From the NCBI RefSeq assembly GCF_022605725.1, contig NC_065555.1:13654938-13718937 (forward strand): 64,000 nucleotides of DNA, written 5' to 3'. A program made the position numbers and the translations under genes. The stretch comes from Anthonomus grandis grandis (taxonomy: Eukaryota > Arthropoda > Insecta > Coleoptera > Curculionidae). Below are positions 23,325-34,726 of the stretch, piece after piece (the stretch's first letter is position 1; every line of letters begins with the position of its first letter). The notes under the pieces are model-generated. The model did no database searches. It saw only the letters and a program-made list of their open reading frames with translations, and was not told the origin of the DNA.

Positions 23325-25410
23325 GTCTGTTATTCACATAGGTCTCCTGATGAACCTGTCGTGGCCCACCGAGGTTTACCAGAGGCCAATAGCCTTAAAT
23401 GAGACTATGTGGTTTAAAGAACTTAAAGTCACTCAGTACATTGTAGGTGTTACCCAAGAATTTGTCTGCAGTTTTCTCCTCCTTTTAACACCACCAGCAT
23501 TCAGCGAGTACGCTCTATTGGTGTGCGGGACCTTACCATAGAGCCATCTGAATATCAGATGGTTTCTTTATTCAACACTTTGGAGTATTGCCACTCATCT
23601 TTGCCTACGATGTGGGTCACAATACACTTGTAATCCAGTTTTAGGTACGATATAGTCGCTGCGCATAAGGAGAGGGTACTACTGTACAGCCTGTGCCTAG
23701 TCTCACCAGCTCATAGTTTATCAAGGATTGCACCTCCAATAGCCGAAGGCTGAACAGAGTTTCTAGCGCTATAGTTGGCGTCGTACGCCTGAAACTCCTC
23801 CTGATAAATAGATCCAGTGAAGGATCTTAGGGGATACACCCTATGTGTTGCCGAAAGTCTTTCTACAGACCTATATTGCGCAGGTGCCATTTTTAATTCT
23901 GGTGTCTGCGTGATTGTATCAGGAGAGTTTAAAATCTAACGTGATTGTCAGTAATCGAACTGTCCTGAAGTATTGCGACTGCACTTAACCCAGAAGTAAA
24001 GAAGGTGGTGTGCCAAAGTTACATCTTCTCGTGAATAGTAAGAACTTTACTTTTTTGGTCAGTTCCTGGTTTTTCTGGTACTCGGATAAAGACAACACCA
24101 TAACTATAGGCCGTATCCTAAGCAAGAGAAGATCTAAATAATTTGACGATATGTCAAGTTAGTACATTTAACCCGTTTTGTAGAAGGCAAGAATATAACT
24201 CATCCATGCTTGGAGATTTAAAGGGAGGAAATGTATTTATTGCCCATTTTGCCCTCTCGTAAATGATTGACTATCCTTCTAGCAGTTTAGTATTTGATCT
24301 ACCAGATATTCTTAGAATTTTCGGGTCTCCGTCTGGGTGGACGGCTACCCTGGAATGCCATGGCTATCTGACAAGTCAGATTGGCAGTCCCTAGTCTTAA
24401 TTGTAGATCCTACCGGCATCTACAAAAGACAACCGATTACTTCCTTTCGAAAGTGGTCCCAATTAGTGTTTTTCGGATTTCTGCGGGCTGGCGTAACCCG
24501 CTGAACATGTTTCTCTAGCTTGAATAGAATATGCTTATGGTCCGACATTGAGACCTTAAGAGATACGCTTTATGAACCAAACAAGTTCAGAGTGTTCAGT
24601 GACAGATCATTAGATCTGTTTTGGCAACAGTAGCGTAAGTTGTTTCCAGCCGTTTTTTTACTTTCAATAAGAGAAATAGAGGCCCTGGTGATACTCTAAA
24701 ATAGCGAGCCCTCTCTCTTTATTTGACTGGATTTCTTATCAACTCCCACCATCAACCTAAGCTTCTTTGCCTCTTTCTCGCGCCTCCATACCCTCCTATG
24801 AAAGCATTGAAGGCTAGGATTTCGACGCCCTAGAAGCCTCAAGATATCTTGGCCGGTTATATGGCTAATGCCTGAAATCTGTAGGATTGCCCTGCAAAGT
24901 ATGGAAAGGTCGACTGTCTGTCTACCTTTCAGACGTCCTCCCTATTAGGGGGAATGATTTAGAAGTTCTCAGCGAAGCCACTCCACACTTTCCTCGTTCA
25001 CAGCCGTGATTGGGTGATGATTTCTAATCGGCCACGGTGACTGGAACTACAGCGACTGAGCCTTACTGCCGGACAAAGTCCGTAGGATGGCCTCGGTTTT
25101 CAAATTCACGAATTCTAGTAGTTGCTTTCCAGTGAAACCAATATCAGTTCATAACTGACCTGATGCCGGAACTTATCAGTCTAGGGTCTCTTGGCCTCAC
25201 CGGCACGCTCAGTAGGTGTGGATTCAGGTGTCCAGTTTCTTGCTATGGATGCTTTGTCCCTCCGTGGTGAAAGATCCAGGCGATCATTTTGCGAAAGGAG
25301 TGGGGGCTAAAACCGTCACAGGGTTCTTGGCTTCCTCGGCAGCTCTAGCCTTCCCCCTTCTTCACTTTTTTGCAATGCTTAAACTTTTGCGTTTTTGCTG
25401 AGCCCTGTCG
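23325..25410 (-). mobile_element. Decayed copy of the RNase-H LINE family
   Basis: Nucleotide words are shared, in order, with the better copy at 41.8-44.3 kb: GGTCTCCTGATG (23341 and 41831), ACTTAAAGTCACTC (23419 and 41917), CAGCGAGTA (23503 and 42608), TTCTCGTGAATAGTA (24028 and 43301), and GGAGATTTAAAGGG (24212 and 44087). Relative to that copy, two blocks are deleted: one in the RNase H region and one containing most of the RT, including the YADD box. It extends further 5' (24300-25410) than the other copy, into sequence presumably from the endonuclease and ORF1, but all frames are broken. Confidence 0.75.
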
Positions 25411-25439
25411 ACATTTAGTCGTGATTTATTGTCGTTCAC

Positions 25440-27080
25440 TGTAGATCTATAAGATTTAGTTTTAATAGGGTTACCACGTGTAGGATGCAGGCATGGTCTG
25501 CATACTACCGATCATTGTCGAGAGTATCCTGTGCTCTTGAAAGCTTGATGACTTTGGAGGAGCAAAGCAAATGAGATAATTTGTTGTATAGTTTTAGACC
25601 TATTCTTAATACAAATTTTTTAGAAATAAGTATCCTGCTAAGAGGCATGAACAAGTCATTTCTAGAACGAGTTGGGAAATTATGAAAACTACCATTAACA
25701 GTAAAGGAATTAAAATTCTTAAAAACATATAAGCAAACTTCAAATATATGCACACACGGGACCGTTAAAATTCTATATTCCCTAAAAAGAGGTCTCCAGG
25801 AAGTCATTGGTAATACTCCGGCAATACACCTTAGAATCTGTTTTTGGCTAATAAATACTCGACGTGCATGCGACGTACAGCCCCAAAGCTGAATACCGTA
25901 CAAAATTCGTGAGTGTATAGTAGCGTGGTATAGACAAGTTAGTTGATTATTTTCCATTGCCACCCTAAGGTTCCTACTGGCAAAACATAAACTACCGAGC
26001 TTTATCGACAACTCAGTACAATGAGATTCCCAACAAAGTGAATCATCCAATGTTAAGCCAAGAAATTAAACTGATTTTTGGCATTTCAAACAATCGTTAT
26101 CGTTGGTAACACATCTAATTTACTATTATATTAATATCACTATTTATTTGACTATGACATGAATGAAAAACCATGTAATTAGTCTTTTTATTATTCAAGT
26201 AAAGTTGACTTAAAATAAACCAATTGCTAAGTTCCTCTAAGGCTTTTCCAGCAGATACATCAATTGTTTCCATGTTCTGTTTTCGGACCAGCGCAGATGT
26301 ATTATCAGCATACATGGTGATGACACTATGTGTTATTACTAGAGGCAAGGGATTAATAAATAAGAGAAACAATACCGGACCCAATACGGAACCTTGTGGG
26401 ACCCCAATGTCCAATTTAAGGTTTTCAGACCGCATACTAGATCCGGCTAGCTATCCCTTGCTGCTACATATTGTGAGCGATCTGTCAAAAATTATGCAAA
26501 TTAGCTCAACACTACTGCCCTTACACCATAGGATTCCATTCTATCCAAGAGTAAAGTGTGATCTACGCAGTCAAACGCCCTGCTGAGATCATAAAATCCC
26601 GCCTCAAAAGCCTCGAATACCCCCGACAAAAATGACAAAACAGCAGACGTCGTGGACCTAGCAAACACAAAGCACAAACATAAACAACATGCTGGCCTGT
26701 CGAAATAATTTGAGTATTTTTCAAATAAGACATAAGGCGATCAAGCATTGCATATTCAAATATTTTAGAATATTAGATATCAGATTATTTTCTAATCCTT
26801 TCCATTCTATAAAGTAATATTCTAGTAGGCTATTTTAGTAGTTTTCCGTTTTTGCTTAACCTTTTTCCGTGTGTGGCTTGTTTTCAATGTGATCCGTCTA
26901 TTTTCCGAGGCTAAACCTTCTTCTCTGTAAGCCGTAGTTATTTTTTATCCTAGACAAGGAGCTTATCTCATCTAAGAACCTTCCACAATTTATCCGGGCT
27001 TGCGGCCGGCAATGACTGCAGCAGAACTACTTCTCAGTTCATCTCTCTCATCGCCCTCAACTCTATCAGGAAATTACTAT
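25440..27080 (-). mobile_element. 5'-truncated LINE
   Basis: Read from 27080 down: a linker (LWKVLR near 26990), RT motifs and the C-terminal arm ending near 25505. The RT lies at 26750-26115 with GVPQGSVLGPVLFLLFINPL. The catalytic box is MYADNTSAL (GATAAT at 26301-26306 on the complement), so the second aspartate is asparagine. A frameshift lies near 26100. It resembles the CR1/L2-like group and is a different family from the flanking RNase-H LINE. Confidence 0.75.
25505..26750 (-). pseudogene. LINE reverse transcriptase, inactivated
   Basis: Three broken frames: 26748-26563 (N-terminal RT, very eroded), 26435-26115 (palm domain with PQGSVLGP and the altered YADN box) and 26050-25505 (thumb and C-terminal arm, with LYHATIHSRILYGIQLWG). 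The missing catalytic aspartate and the frame breaks make it dead. Confidence 0.75.
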
Positions 27081-27359
27081 TCTATTCTATTGGTTTAGGA
27101 AATGAGAATATGCTGATAATGTATGGGGTACCTTTATAACCGGTATATTTTAATAAAAAAGAAAAGGTAATTAAGGTAATTTTTCTATTTAACATTTACA
27201 AAAGGCATTACCTGCAACAATTAGGCCTAACAGCTTCTCTTCTCCTTTTAATTATACAAGTAAAAAAAAGGTCAAATTACCTAATGGACGTGCCTCATTC
27301 GATGGATTTAAATCAGAAAAACCTAATTCTCCGAAAAAACGTAATGGAAAACATTAAAC
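27081..27359. other. Intron spacer
   Basis: AT-rich, no recognised feature. Confidence 0.3.
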
Positions 27360-27600
27360 AAACTACTAATCCCTTACTTAAGCGGCCCGTAAATAATTGC
27401 ATCGTCGTATTGTCAAACTAGAAATGCCTAAAAAGGATTGTCGTGTACCGCAAAGCCGCGGATTTTTCCTTGTCATCCGTCCCGACGCGACGCGGCGTCC
27501 CTCTATGCGCCCCCAAAAGCCGAAACGGACGCGCTTAATCAAATAAAGTAATTTCCCCGGTTTCCTCGAATTATTCTTTTCACGCCATTGGAATTGTTGG
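27360..27600. promoter_or_regulatory. GC-rich island in the large intron (candidate conserved element)
   Basis: About 200 bases, roughly 27400-27570, are markedly GC- and CpG-rich (CCCGACGCGACGCGGCGTCC near 27481) within DNA that is otherwise strongly AT-rich. No transposon sequence is recognisable. It contains a 40-codon ATG frame (27424-27546). It may be an enhancer, an alternative promoter, a small-peptide gene or an unrecognised insertion. The composition is seen; the function is inference. Confidence 0.35.
27424..27546 (+). CDS. Short basic open frame in the GC-rich island
   Basis: ATG at 27424, TAA at 27544, 40 residues beginning MPKKDCRV and very rich in Arg, Lys and Pro. GC-rich DNA carries few stops, so an open frame of this length is expected by chance. 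I list it only because it coincides with the compositional island. No known family, no signal peptide. Confidence 0.12.
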   Translation: MPKKDCRVPQSRGFFLVIRPDATRRPSMRPQKPKRTRLIK

Positions 27601-27670
27601 CATAAAAGAATAAAATGTATAATAAATTCGGCTTAACGTGATGCAAAAATTATGCCTTATGCAAAAAGAT

Positions 27671-27728
27671 ATACACTTTAATCTGTTACTTTATTTTACT
27701 GTACTTAATACACTTTAATCTGTTACTG
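27671..27728. repeat. Short direct duplication
   Basis: ATACACTTTAATCTGTTACT occurs at 27671 and again at 27709, offset 38 bases. It is a small recent tandem duplication. Confidence 0.8.
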
Positions 27729-27740
27729 TTAATCGACGTT

Positions 27741-28764
27741 TTCGACTTGGTGTGTATGTGGCCATCGACTATGTCGTTTTGTTTTCGGTAAACATTTGGT
27801 CAAGAGCAGTTGATCGAATTTTGTGTGTGGACGTATTTTTCGACGTCCGATCACATTTGAGAAACTGAAACTATAGTACTCAGTGCCGTCTTGCCTTATT
27901 TACATTATATCTCATAGCCGTGTGCTTTTGTTGGAGAAATGGAATAGGAACAAGATAATGTCATAGCCTTTATTGAGGAATACAATTTGAAAAAAAATCT
28001 ATAATAATTTAAAACTAAAAACTATAACAACAGAAACTTGAGGCATATGGAAATTGCTAAAGAGTTTAAGTCGAGAAGCAAGCGGTAGAGCAAAAAATTA
28101 GAAGTCTCGTTGGTACAAATCTTGTTTATTCTAGCAAGATGCTCCATTATGTTAATGGCAGGTTTATAATTAGTGTCTTCTTTAACAATTTGTGATCCTA
28201 TTTTTGGTTATAAATGTTCAAATTCAATTTCTGATATTCGAAAAAAATTTCTGTATTCAAGGCTCAATATGTTGATGTCATCTTTTTTTATTGAATTTTG
28301 CCTTAAAGACTTGGTCGAACACAAAATCTTCTTTTGCGTGCAATTTTTTTTAGATGCAATAATAATACATGCGACACAAACAATTATAACGTCACCTTTG
28401 TCAGACATGTTATTATCGACTGACTGACCAACATTTTGGTCGATCGACAGTGTTGATCGCAGCTTTTAAATAATGTTGATTCGTTTAATTCGTTATGTTA
28501 AAAAATTTTTAGACTTTTAAATAATGTGAGGTATTAGGAAAACAGTTTTGGAAGGGCAACTCAGCTTTCAGAAATCCATGGTAATGTCTTGAGTTTATTT
28601 TGTTGGGCGCCAAGAAACCATAAATTCGGTATTTTTAACACGGGTTATAAATAAATAAACTTATAAATCTGTCTTTTATTAAGCAACACTAAAAAGTATA
28701 TCAAAATGACAAATTTTACTAATAATTGTTATTCTATTTTACCATCATATTAAATTTAAAAAAA
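27741..28764. other. Intron spacer without recognised genes
   Basis: AT-rich; small frames (28173-28427 +, 28208-28408 -) overlap on opposite strands and resemble nothing. Confidence 0.4.
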
Positions 28765-29785
28765 AGTCAGTGATGTTTTGCTTTGTGGGTCTACCGTAGA
28801 GTTTGATGCAAACATCTAAACCTGCAAGTCTGCCTTTTCCATTACGGTCATTGCAATGGAACCTTCTTCCCTATATTAAGTGGTGGAATTTTTGACCTAT
28901 AGAAATAGTGGCCAATTACTTTTGCTACACTAAAACCATCTACATCCTTTTAGGTAATTGAAAAGTGTTTTTCGCTCTTGTATTATATTTTTGCTTGCAT
29001 GCATCTCTCAAGGCAACAAAGTTAACATGATATGCAGGGCTCGGGTCTTGGAGCCATTTGCGATAAGCAGCATTATTGTTGTTGACTATCTTGGTGCAAT
29101 TTTTAACGAACCACGGCTGCTGTCTAAAGAGCTTTTCAAGATGTTCGGAATATAAGCATCCATACCTGCCAAACTCAACTTTGAAATATCGGTCGTACAC
29201 ACTGAAAGACCGTTGGTCCTGAAACAGACAACTCAAGGAAACGAAGAGACGAACTGTTTTCAATGTCTCCAGTTGGCTGATCTATAATGGAAAACTCTAC
29301 GCGGCATGGCTTGATCCCAAGGTTTTATTCCTAGTTCACATGTTGCGCTTGCTAATTTGTGATCTAATGTTCCTAATGGTGCATATATGGTAATATTGTA
29401 TGAGTCAGGAAAAAAAGATTTAGGGGGCTAGCAAAGTCTCCCTCTTAATCAGGAATTCTGGGTGGCTTTCGTGTAAGCTGCCTTAGGACATGAACCAATT
29501 GATATTGTAAATGGTTTGGATGGTTTGCCTGCAGATCGTCGATTTTATTAGCAAAATTGGGGAAAAGCCTTCTGTAGTGTGTATTGCTGATTTGTAGAGG
29601 AAGCAGAAATACTTGATAAATCTTTCGATTTTTACTTATAATCACATGTCGCTTCTAATAAGGACGGCATATCGGAAGTTGTATCTAAATCGGGCGTGGA
29701 GATCGTATCCGGGCTACAACATACCTTGGCTGTTCCTAAGTTCACTTTTGTCCCTGCTAGACCTACTATGTGATGTTTGTTTGCA
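28765..29785 (-). mobile_element. LINE fragment: endonuclease end and linker
   Basis: Minus-strand broken frames include THYRRLFPNFANKIDDLQA and RQLTRKPPRIPD (29645-29445), then YAPLGTLDHKL around 29365 (the SDH-like end of an endonuclease), then a linker (29263-28940) and MEKADLQ near 28830 at the RT border. The RT itself is missing, and so are the N-terminus and 3' end. It is another LINE family, inactive. Confidence 0.6.
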
Positions 29786-29787
29786 AA

Positions 29788-29920
29788 TGTCGATGCACGA
29801 AGTAATGATTATAATATAATTATGATAATTCCATACCACTGGTAATAAAATAGTACTAAATACAAATAGTATAGTATATTACCATATTGTGTATCGAACA
29901 CCCTCCTACTATACCATGTA
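29788..29920. repeat. 133-bp direct repeat, copy 1
   Basis: It begins TGTCGATGCACGAAG and ends CTACTATACCATGTA. It matches 31637-31769 over the same length with only about five differences, although the DNA between the copies is heavily eroded. Confidence 0.85.
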
Positions 29921-29999
29921 AAACTGGATACCTTCTATCTGGACATAATGCTTTCAGTTTTTCTCATTTCCATTTTTCTGATTTTCCGTTCAAATCGCG

Positions 30000-31600
30000 C
30001 GTGAGTTCTCACAATATTTTCTTGTATATTGAATTGAAAGAAATAAAAAAAAGTAAATCCACTAAAAGTACTCCAGTAGTCAAAGTAGATACAAACAAAT
30101 TAATTAAAATAAACTATTATAATGAAATTACAAAGAAAAGTGAGTTTTACTCAGAGATTCCGTCAGATATTTTTAATATACTTGGTTTTAATATTATTCA
30201 TAAGGACAGTTTGCGCGAAAGAGAGGGTGGTGTGTTGCCATACGTAAGCAGCTCACTTACAATTGCAAAAATAAATTTTGATTTTCAGATAGGTGATAGC
30301 GTAGAATACACTTTTAAATTTTACATTTTGTAATAAGAAGAGTTTGATTTTTTAAATCAATTTTCAATTTTTGACTTTCTTTATAATATGGATAACATCT
30401 TTTCTTATATGTTAACCTCTGAACACAATATCTGCAGTGGAGATTTTACCATACATTTTTTTAAATACCTAACCCAGTATTAACATGTTTAGATAAAATA
30501 CAATAATACTATAATATACTATAATATACTCATATACTTTAATGTATCCAATTTTAATTTTTAATATCTTAAGAATGAAATATGTAAGAACTTTGAATGC
30601 TGATTTTTGACCATAGACTTTGTTTTTGTGAATTTTCAATGCCTAAACTCAAAGCTCCGCCTAAAATATTTTACTATTATTTTTTTTGAAATTGACATAT
30701 TTATTGTACCTATTATCAACTGCTGTATAGAAAGAAATCCTCTGATTTGGAAAAGTGCTAAATACATTCCTTACTTAAATGTAAGGCACTTACAAATTTC
30801 TCAGATTTAAAGATAATAAGCAGTCTACAATAAGCAATCAAATGCTTAAATATTGTAATTTAGATAAAATAATCGCAGAAAATCAGTGTGGCACTTGCGC
30901 TAGCAAAAAATAACAAATGACATTTTTAATGTCTACGCTGCTTATTTTCCTTGACTACTCAAAAGAATTGCGAATTATCATTAGTTACTGATTTCTTACC
31001 TTAAATTTTATTTCTTCGATTTACCTGCTCGAATTACCTATCTCAAAGAACCCAAGGCTTATCAAATATTTTATATGTGTTTCGCAGGGTTCAATGTTGA
31101 GACCTTTACTTTAAATTGTGTATAGGTCGCATTTAGTAACATCTTAAAAACACTTCAATATTGAATCTTAAGCTGATGATATGCAGAATTTTTTATTATA
31201 CATTTTTTGATTTGATAGCGTGACATTATTTAGCAGTAAGGGAAAGGTTGAATTTTTGAAAAACAATATAAAGATTTGTATTGATCACATTCTGCTTAAG
31301 AATATGGACGTGGTTCGTAATTTACGTCAATATTGTATTTCTAACTTAAATTTGAACGTCATGTTACTAAAGTAGGAAAACAAGCATTTTATAGTTTAAA
31401 ATTGCTGTATTCTAATCGTCAATACCATAATTTGAACATGCCGGACCATATATCTCATTATTTAAGTCTACTTCGGTGGCTAAGAATCGAAAACCGGTAA
31501 AGACTTCATTTGGATGCCTTTCTGCATCAGATTATGAACTTTTCTATCAAAAATACGCAATTTGATAGTATTTTTGTTACAAGACACTTAATAGAGTTAA
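30000..31600 (+). mobile_element. Badly eroded LINE, sense strand
   Basis: Plus-strand traces in order: a probable endonuclease piece at 30150-30330 (SLREREGGVLPYVSSSL and SVEYTFKF), then RT traces at 30880-31480: IIAENQCGT, LDYSKEL, GSMLRPLL and LKADDMQN. These correspond to the QSGFR, DxxKAFD, GVPQGSxLGP and YADD boxes. Stops and frame changes are frequent. It lies between the two 133-bp repeats. Confidence 0.5.
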
Positions 31601-31636
31601 TATCAGGCATGACTACTTGTATAATTTTCTTAAATT

Positions 31637-31769
31637 TGTCGATGCACGAAGTAATGATTATAATATAATTTTAGTAATTCCATACCACTGGTAATAAAAT
31701 AGTACTAAATACAAATAGTATAGTATATAACCATATTGTGTATCGACCACCCTCCTACTATACCATGTA
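31637..31769. repeat. 133-bp direct repeat, copy 2
   Basis: Same as 29788-29920 with a few substitutions (for example ATTTTAG for ATTATGA, and CGACCACC for CGAACACC). Its last two bases, TA, are the target duplication of the Tc1-type element that follows, so the homology stops exactly at that insertion. Confidence 0.85.
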
Positions 31770-33436
31770 CCGGGTGGCCAACTAAGAATGGACGTCGGCG
31801 ATATCCCAGGCCCTAATAGTCGTAGCGCCTTGGAAAAAAAAATTTTGTAATAAAAGTGGCCAAAAAAAAATACTGGAAATTATTTTGAAGCTCATTGGTC
31901 AATCGCTAGAGGGCGCCACGGCTTCTTTAAATCTTAAATTTGCATTGTATTTTTGCCAAAAAACCTCCAATAACGTACACCTCAAAATATTATATTAATA
32001 TTCTAGGAAGATTTCGTCACAAAAAAGTTTCTACAAAAGTTTCTGTCAGTTGTCAAATAAAGTGGTGGGGGGCATTTTTAGCTTGAATAAAGAAAACAGC
32101 TGAAAATCAGCTATGACTAGACCGATTTTCTTTAAACATATTTTTTTAAGTCTATTGTTGCCTTATTTTTTCAACCAAAAAAAATTTCAAATTACTTTTC
32201 CTAAAATCAGCTAGAGGGCGTTGACTTGTGACTAACCCTTTCTGATGAATTATTTCAAAAAACTCAAATGCAACTATATATATTTTTTTACTTCATTAAA
32301 AGCAGGGCCTATTTTGGGAAAACTGTGCATACAGTTTATAGTTGTTAGGTCTTGTTGCAAAAACAATTTCTTTAACTCGACCCCATAATTAAAAATCCAG
32401 GCACGTTAGGTGTGGTACCGCCCCGTCCTATCCATCTACCAGGGTAGGTAGCATCTAAAAACTCCCGAACATTTCGGGCGAAATGTGCTGGACATCATTC
32501 GTTGGCAAATTTCAAGTAGCACATCCTCTAATAAAATTGTCAATTCCTTCCTTAAAAAATGCAAATAATTTGCACCATTTAGTGCGTTGTTAAAAAAAAT
32601 GGGCCGATAATTCGACCTCCTAATATTCCTGCCCAATAATTTAAAGACCAACGGCCTTGATGCTGGACTTCTCGCATCCAGTGCGGATTCGTTGGTTACC
32701 AGTAATGAATATTGTGGAGATTGACGCCTCCATTGCTGTGAAATGTAGCCTCATCTGTCACAATATATTTGAAAGCACCTGAGGATCCTCTGCAATCATA
32801 CCCAAAAGCCGCAAAAGTGCTTTTTGTGTAAAAATTAATTAATTTTACATTTAACGCATCATCATCAAAAAATGAACTCTCCTTAGGAAAATTAAGTCTC
32901 ATCGCGTATAGTGAAGATTAATATGCAAAAGATCGCTTATCTGTACTCCTTAAGAATATTCTGAACAGTAGTTCGATTTACTCCCAGGTCGTGCGCTATT
33001 GTTCTAGTACTTAAGTGAGGATTAAACTCGACGTAGGCTAAAACATTTATTATGTTGTTTTCGGTGCGTCCCCTGCGTTGTCTCCGAAACACGGGCAGCC
33101 GAACGTTTCCAGTCGTTCGCAAACGATGTATGATCCGAAGAAAAACTTTTGCAGTAGGATGGCGTCTATCAGGATACTGATGCGCATACACCCTTGCAGC
33201 AATTGTGGCATTTCTCATACATTCAAAATAAGTATCTATTATGTCAAACGCCTCTTCTGTTTTTTGACAAAAATGCAATTTTAAGATTTAAAGAAGCTGT
33301 GGCGCTGACCAATGAACTTCAAAATAATTTCCAGCATTTTTTTTTTGGCCACTTTTATTACAATTTTTTTCTTCAAGGCGCTACGACTATTAGGGCCTGA
33401 GATATCGCCGACGTCCATTCTTAGTTGGCCACCCGG
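31770..33436 (-). mobile_element. Tc1/mariner-superfamily element with long inverted repeats
   Basis: 1667 bp flanked by TA (31768-31769 and 33437-33438). The terminal inverted repeats begin CCGGGTGGCCAACTAAGAAT and run about 170-200 bp at each end (31770-31970 and 33250-33436), with high identity and one short insertion in the left copy. The transposase lies inside on the minus strand and is broken. The insertion site is the near-palindrome TACCATG/TA/CATGGT. Confidence 0.93.
32340..33278 (-). pseudogene. Transposase of the 31.8-kb Tc1/mariner-type element
   Basis: It starts at ATG 33278, inside the right inverted repeat. It has an N-terminal helix-turn-helix part (RRGRTENNIINVLAYVEFNP), a second helix with STRTIAHDLGVNRTTVQNIL, the first catalytic aspartate in VTDEATFHSNGGVNLHNIHY (near 32760), and a later segment with NYLHFLRKEL. 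It ends in traces of the DLTxLDFxLWG motif (about 32370), which carries the last catalytic aspartate in this subgroup. Stops or frameshifts near 32937, 32700 and 32440 inactivate it. The enzyme would cut and paste the element at TA sites. Confidence 0.85.
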
Positions 33437-33439
33437 TAC

Positions 33440-34537
33440 ATGGTGTTACTGTTTTAAGTTTAAAGATACCACGTTGTTTAGCATTTGTTTTGGCAGCCAT
33501 CAATAGAAAACGTTTTTAGTGAATTTTTGAAAATGGAGAAAATTGATCATTTATATGTGTTACAATACTCTTGTTTGAAAGGCCTTAGTCCAACCAATCT
33601 AAAAATTGGACTAGATTCTACTCTGGGTGAGTCTGCTCATTTCTTTATAACAGTAAAATATTCGGTAGCAGAGTTCAAACGATATGCACTACCAAGACCG
33701 TAGGAACTACCAAGATAAGTATCAGATTGGTCAACCAAATGAGGTGATGACTCCAGAAACAGTGAAAAAATCCATAAAGTGGTATTGGATGACTGTCGAT
33801 TGAAGTGAGCGAATGAACAGACATAGTATAAACATTTCAAAAAGTGTGGTACATTGCATAATACAGGTTCGTAAATATGTTTTAATTTAGTGTTTAGTGA
33901 AGTCTCCTAGCAGCAAAGCAGAACCACTGCATTGTTTCAAAATCATAGATGAAACGCAAGTCCATCACTTCACAGCTGAGAAAAAGATCAAACAAAACAA
34001 TAACTAAAAAGGGAGAGTCGTCTTCAAAGTAGGCGAAGACTGTTTCATCTAGTTTTTGGGATGAGCGTAGGATAATTGTCATAGACTATCTTGAAAAAAC
34101 TACAACTATTAACGGAGTGTTATGCCAATTTCTTGCAAAGGTTTAGCGAAGAAATGAAGCAAAAACGGCCTCATTTGGTTGAGAAGAAACTGGTGTTTTA
34201 TCATGACCATCAAATCCGTTGGTGAAAAGGCCAAAATTAACGCATTAAGGTTTAAGGTTGATATGATACCTCATGCACCCTATTCACCAGATTTAGCCTC
34301 CTCGGATTATTTTCAGTTTCCAAACTTGAAAGATTTTTCCAACGATGAAGATGTGATGTTGGCAATTAATGGCTATTTTGAGCAGCATGATAGTTTTTAT
34401 TACACAAACTGTATAGAGCTTTTTGTATACCGCTGGGAAAAGTGTATAGAGCTAAAACGAGTTTATGTTAAAGAATCCAAATATTTTTTTCAAACAATTT
34501 TGTTTGAAAGTGTGAGGTACTTTTGAGACCACCCTTA
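33440..34537 (+). mobile_element. Mariner remnant
   Basis: A plus-strand mariner with a recognisable right end (TACTTTTGAGACCACCCTTA, ending about 34537, followed by TA). No matching left end is seen, so the left end is lost or too eroded, next to the Tc1-type insertion. Confidence 0.8.
33533..34526 (+). pseudogene. Mariner transposase, inactivated
   Basis: ATG at 33533. The N-terminal part reads like a mariner (LKGLSPTNLKIGLDSTLGES). The DETW-like region lies near 33950, IVIDYLEKTTTINGVL near 34076, and YSPDLASSDYFQFPNLKDF (about 34282), which holds the final catalytic aspartate, follows. Many frameshifts and stops break it. It is typical of an old vertically inherited mariner copy. Confidence 0.8.
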
Positions 34538-34726
34538 TACATAAGCAGATATACTTTGTTTAGATGCTCTTACTCTTACATTATGTATCTTCTATAAATT
34601 TTATTTAAGCTTAAATTATCAGAATATTACAGACAAAAAGCAAGAGCAATTTAAATACAAAAATATTCAATAAATCCTTAAATAACACAAAAAAAACTTT
34701 AAAACCTGTAAATTGTTAGCTTATTG

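Noticed and set aside
30607..30810. A 67-codon plus-strand protein
   Set aside because: Lies within the eroded LINE at 30.0-31.6 kb and has no independent support.
29788..31769. A short LTR retrotransposon bounded by the 133-bp repeats
   Set aside because: Interior reads as a LINE remnant, no primer site or polypurine tract, and no flanking target duplication was seen; kept only as an open possibility.
33312..33506. Small plus-strand frames around 33.1-33.5 kb
   Set aside because: They overlap the right inverted repeat and the antisense of the Tc1-type transposase.
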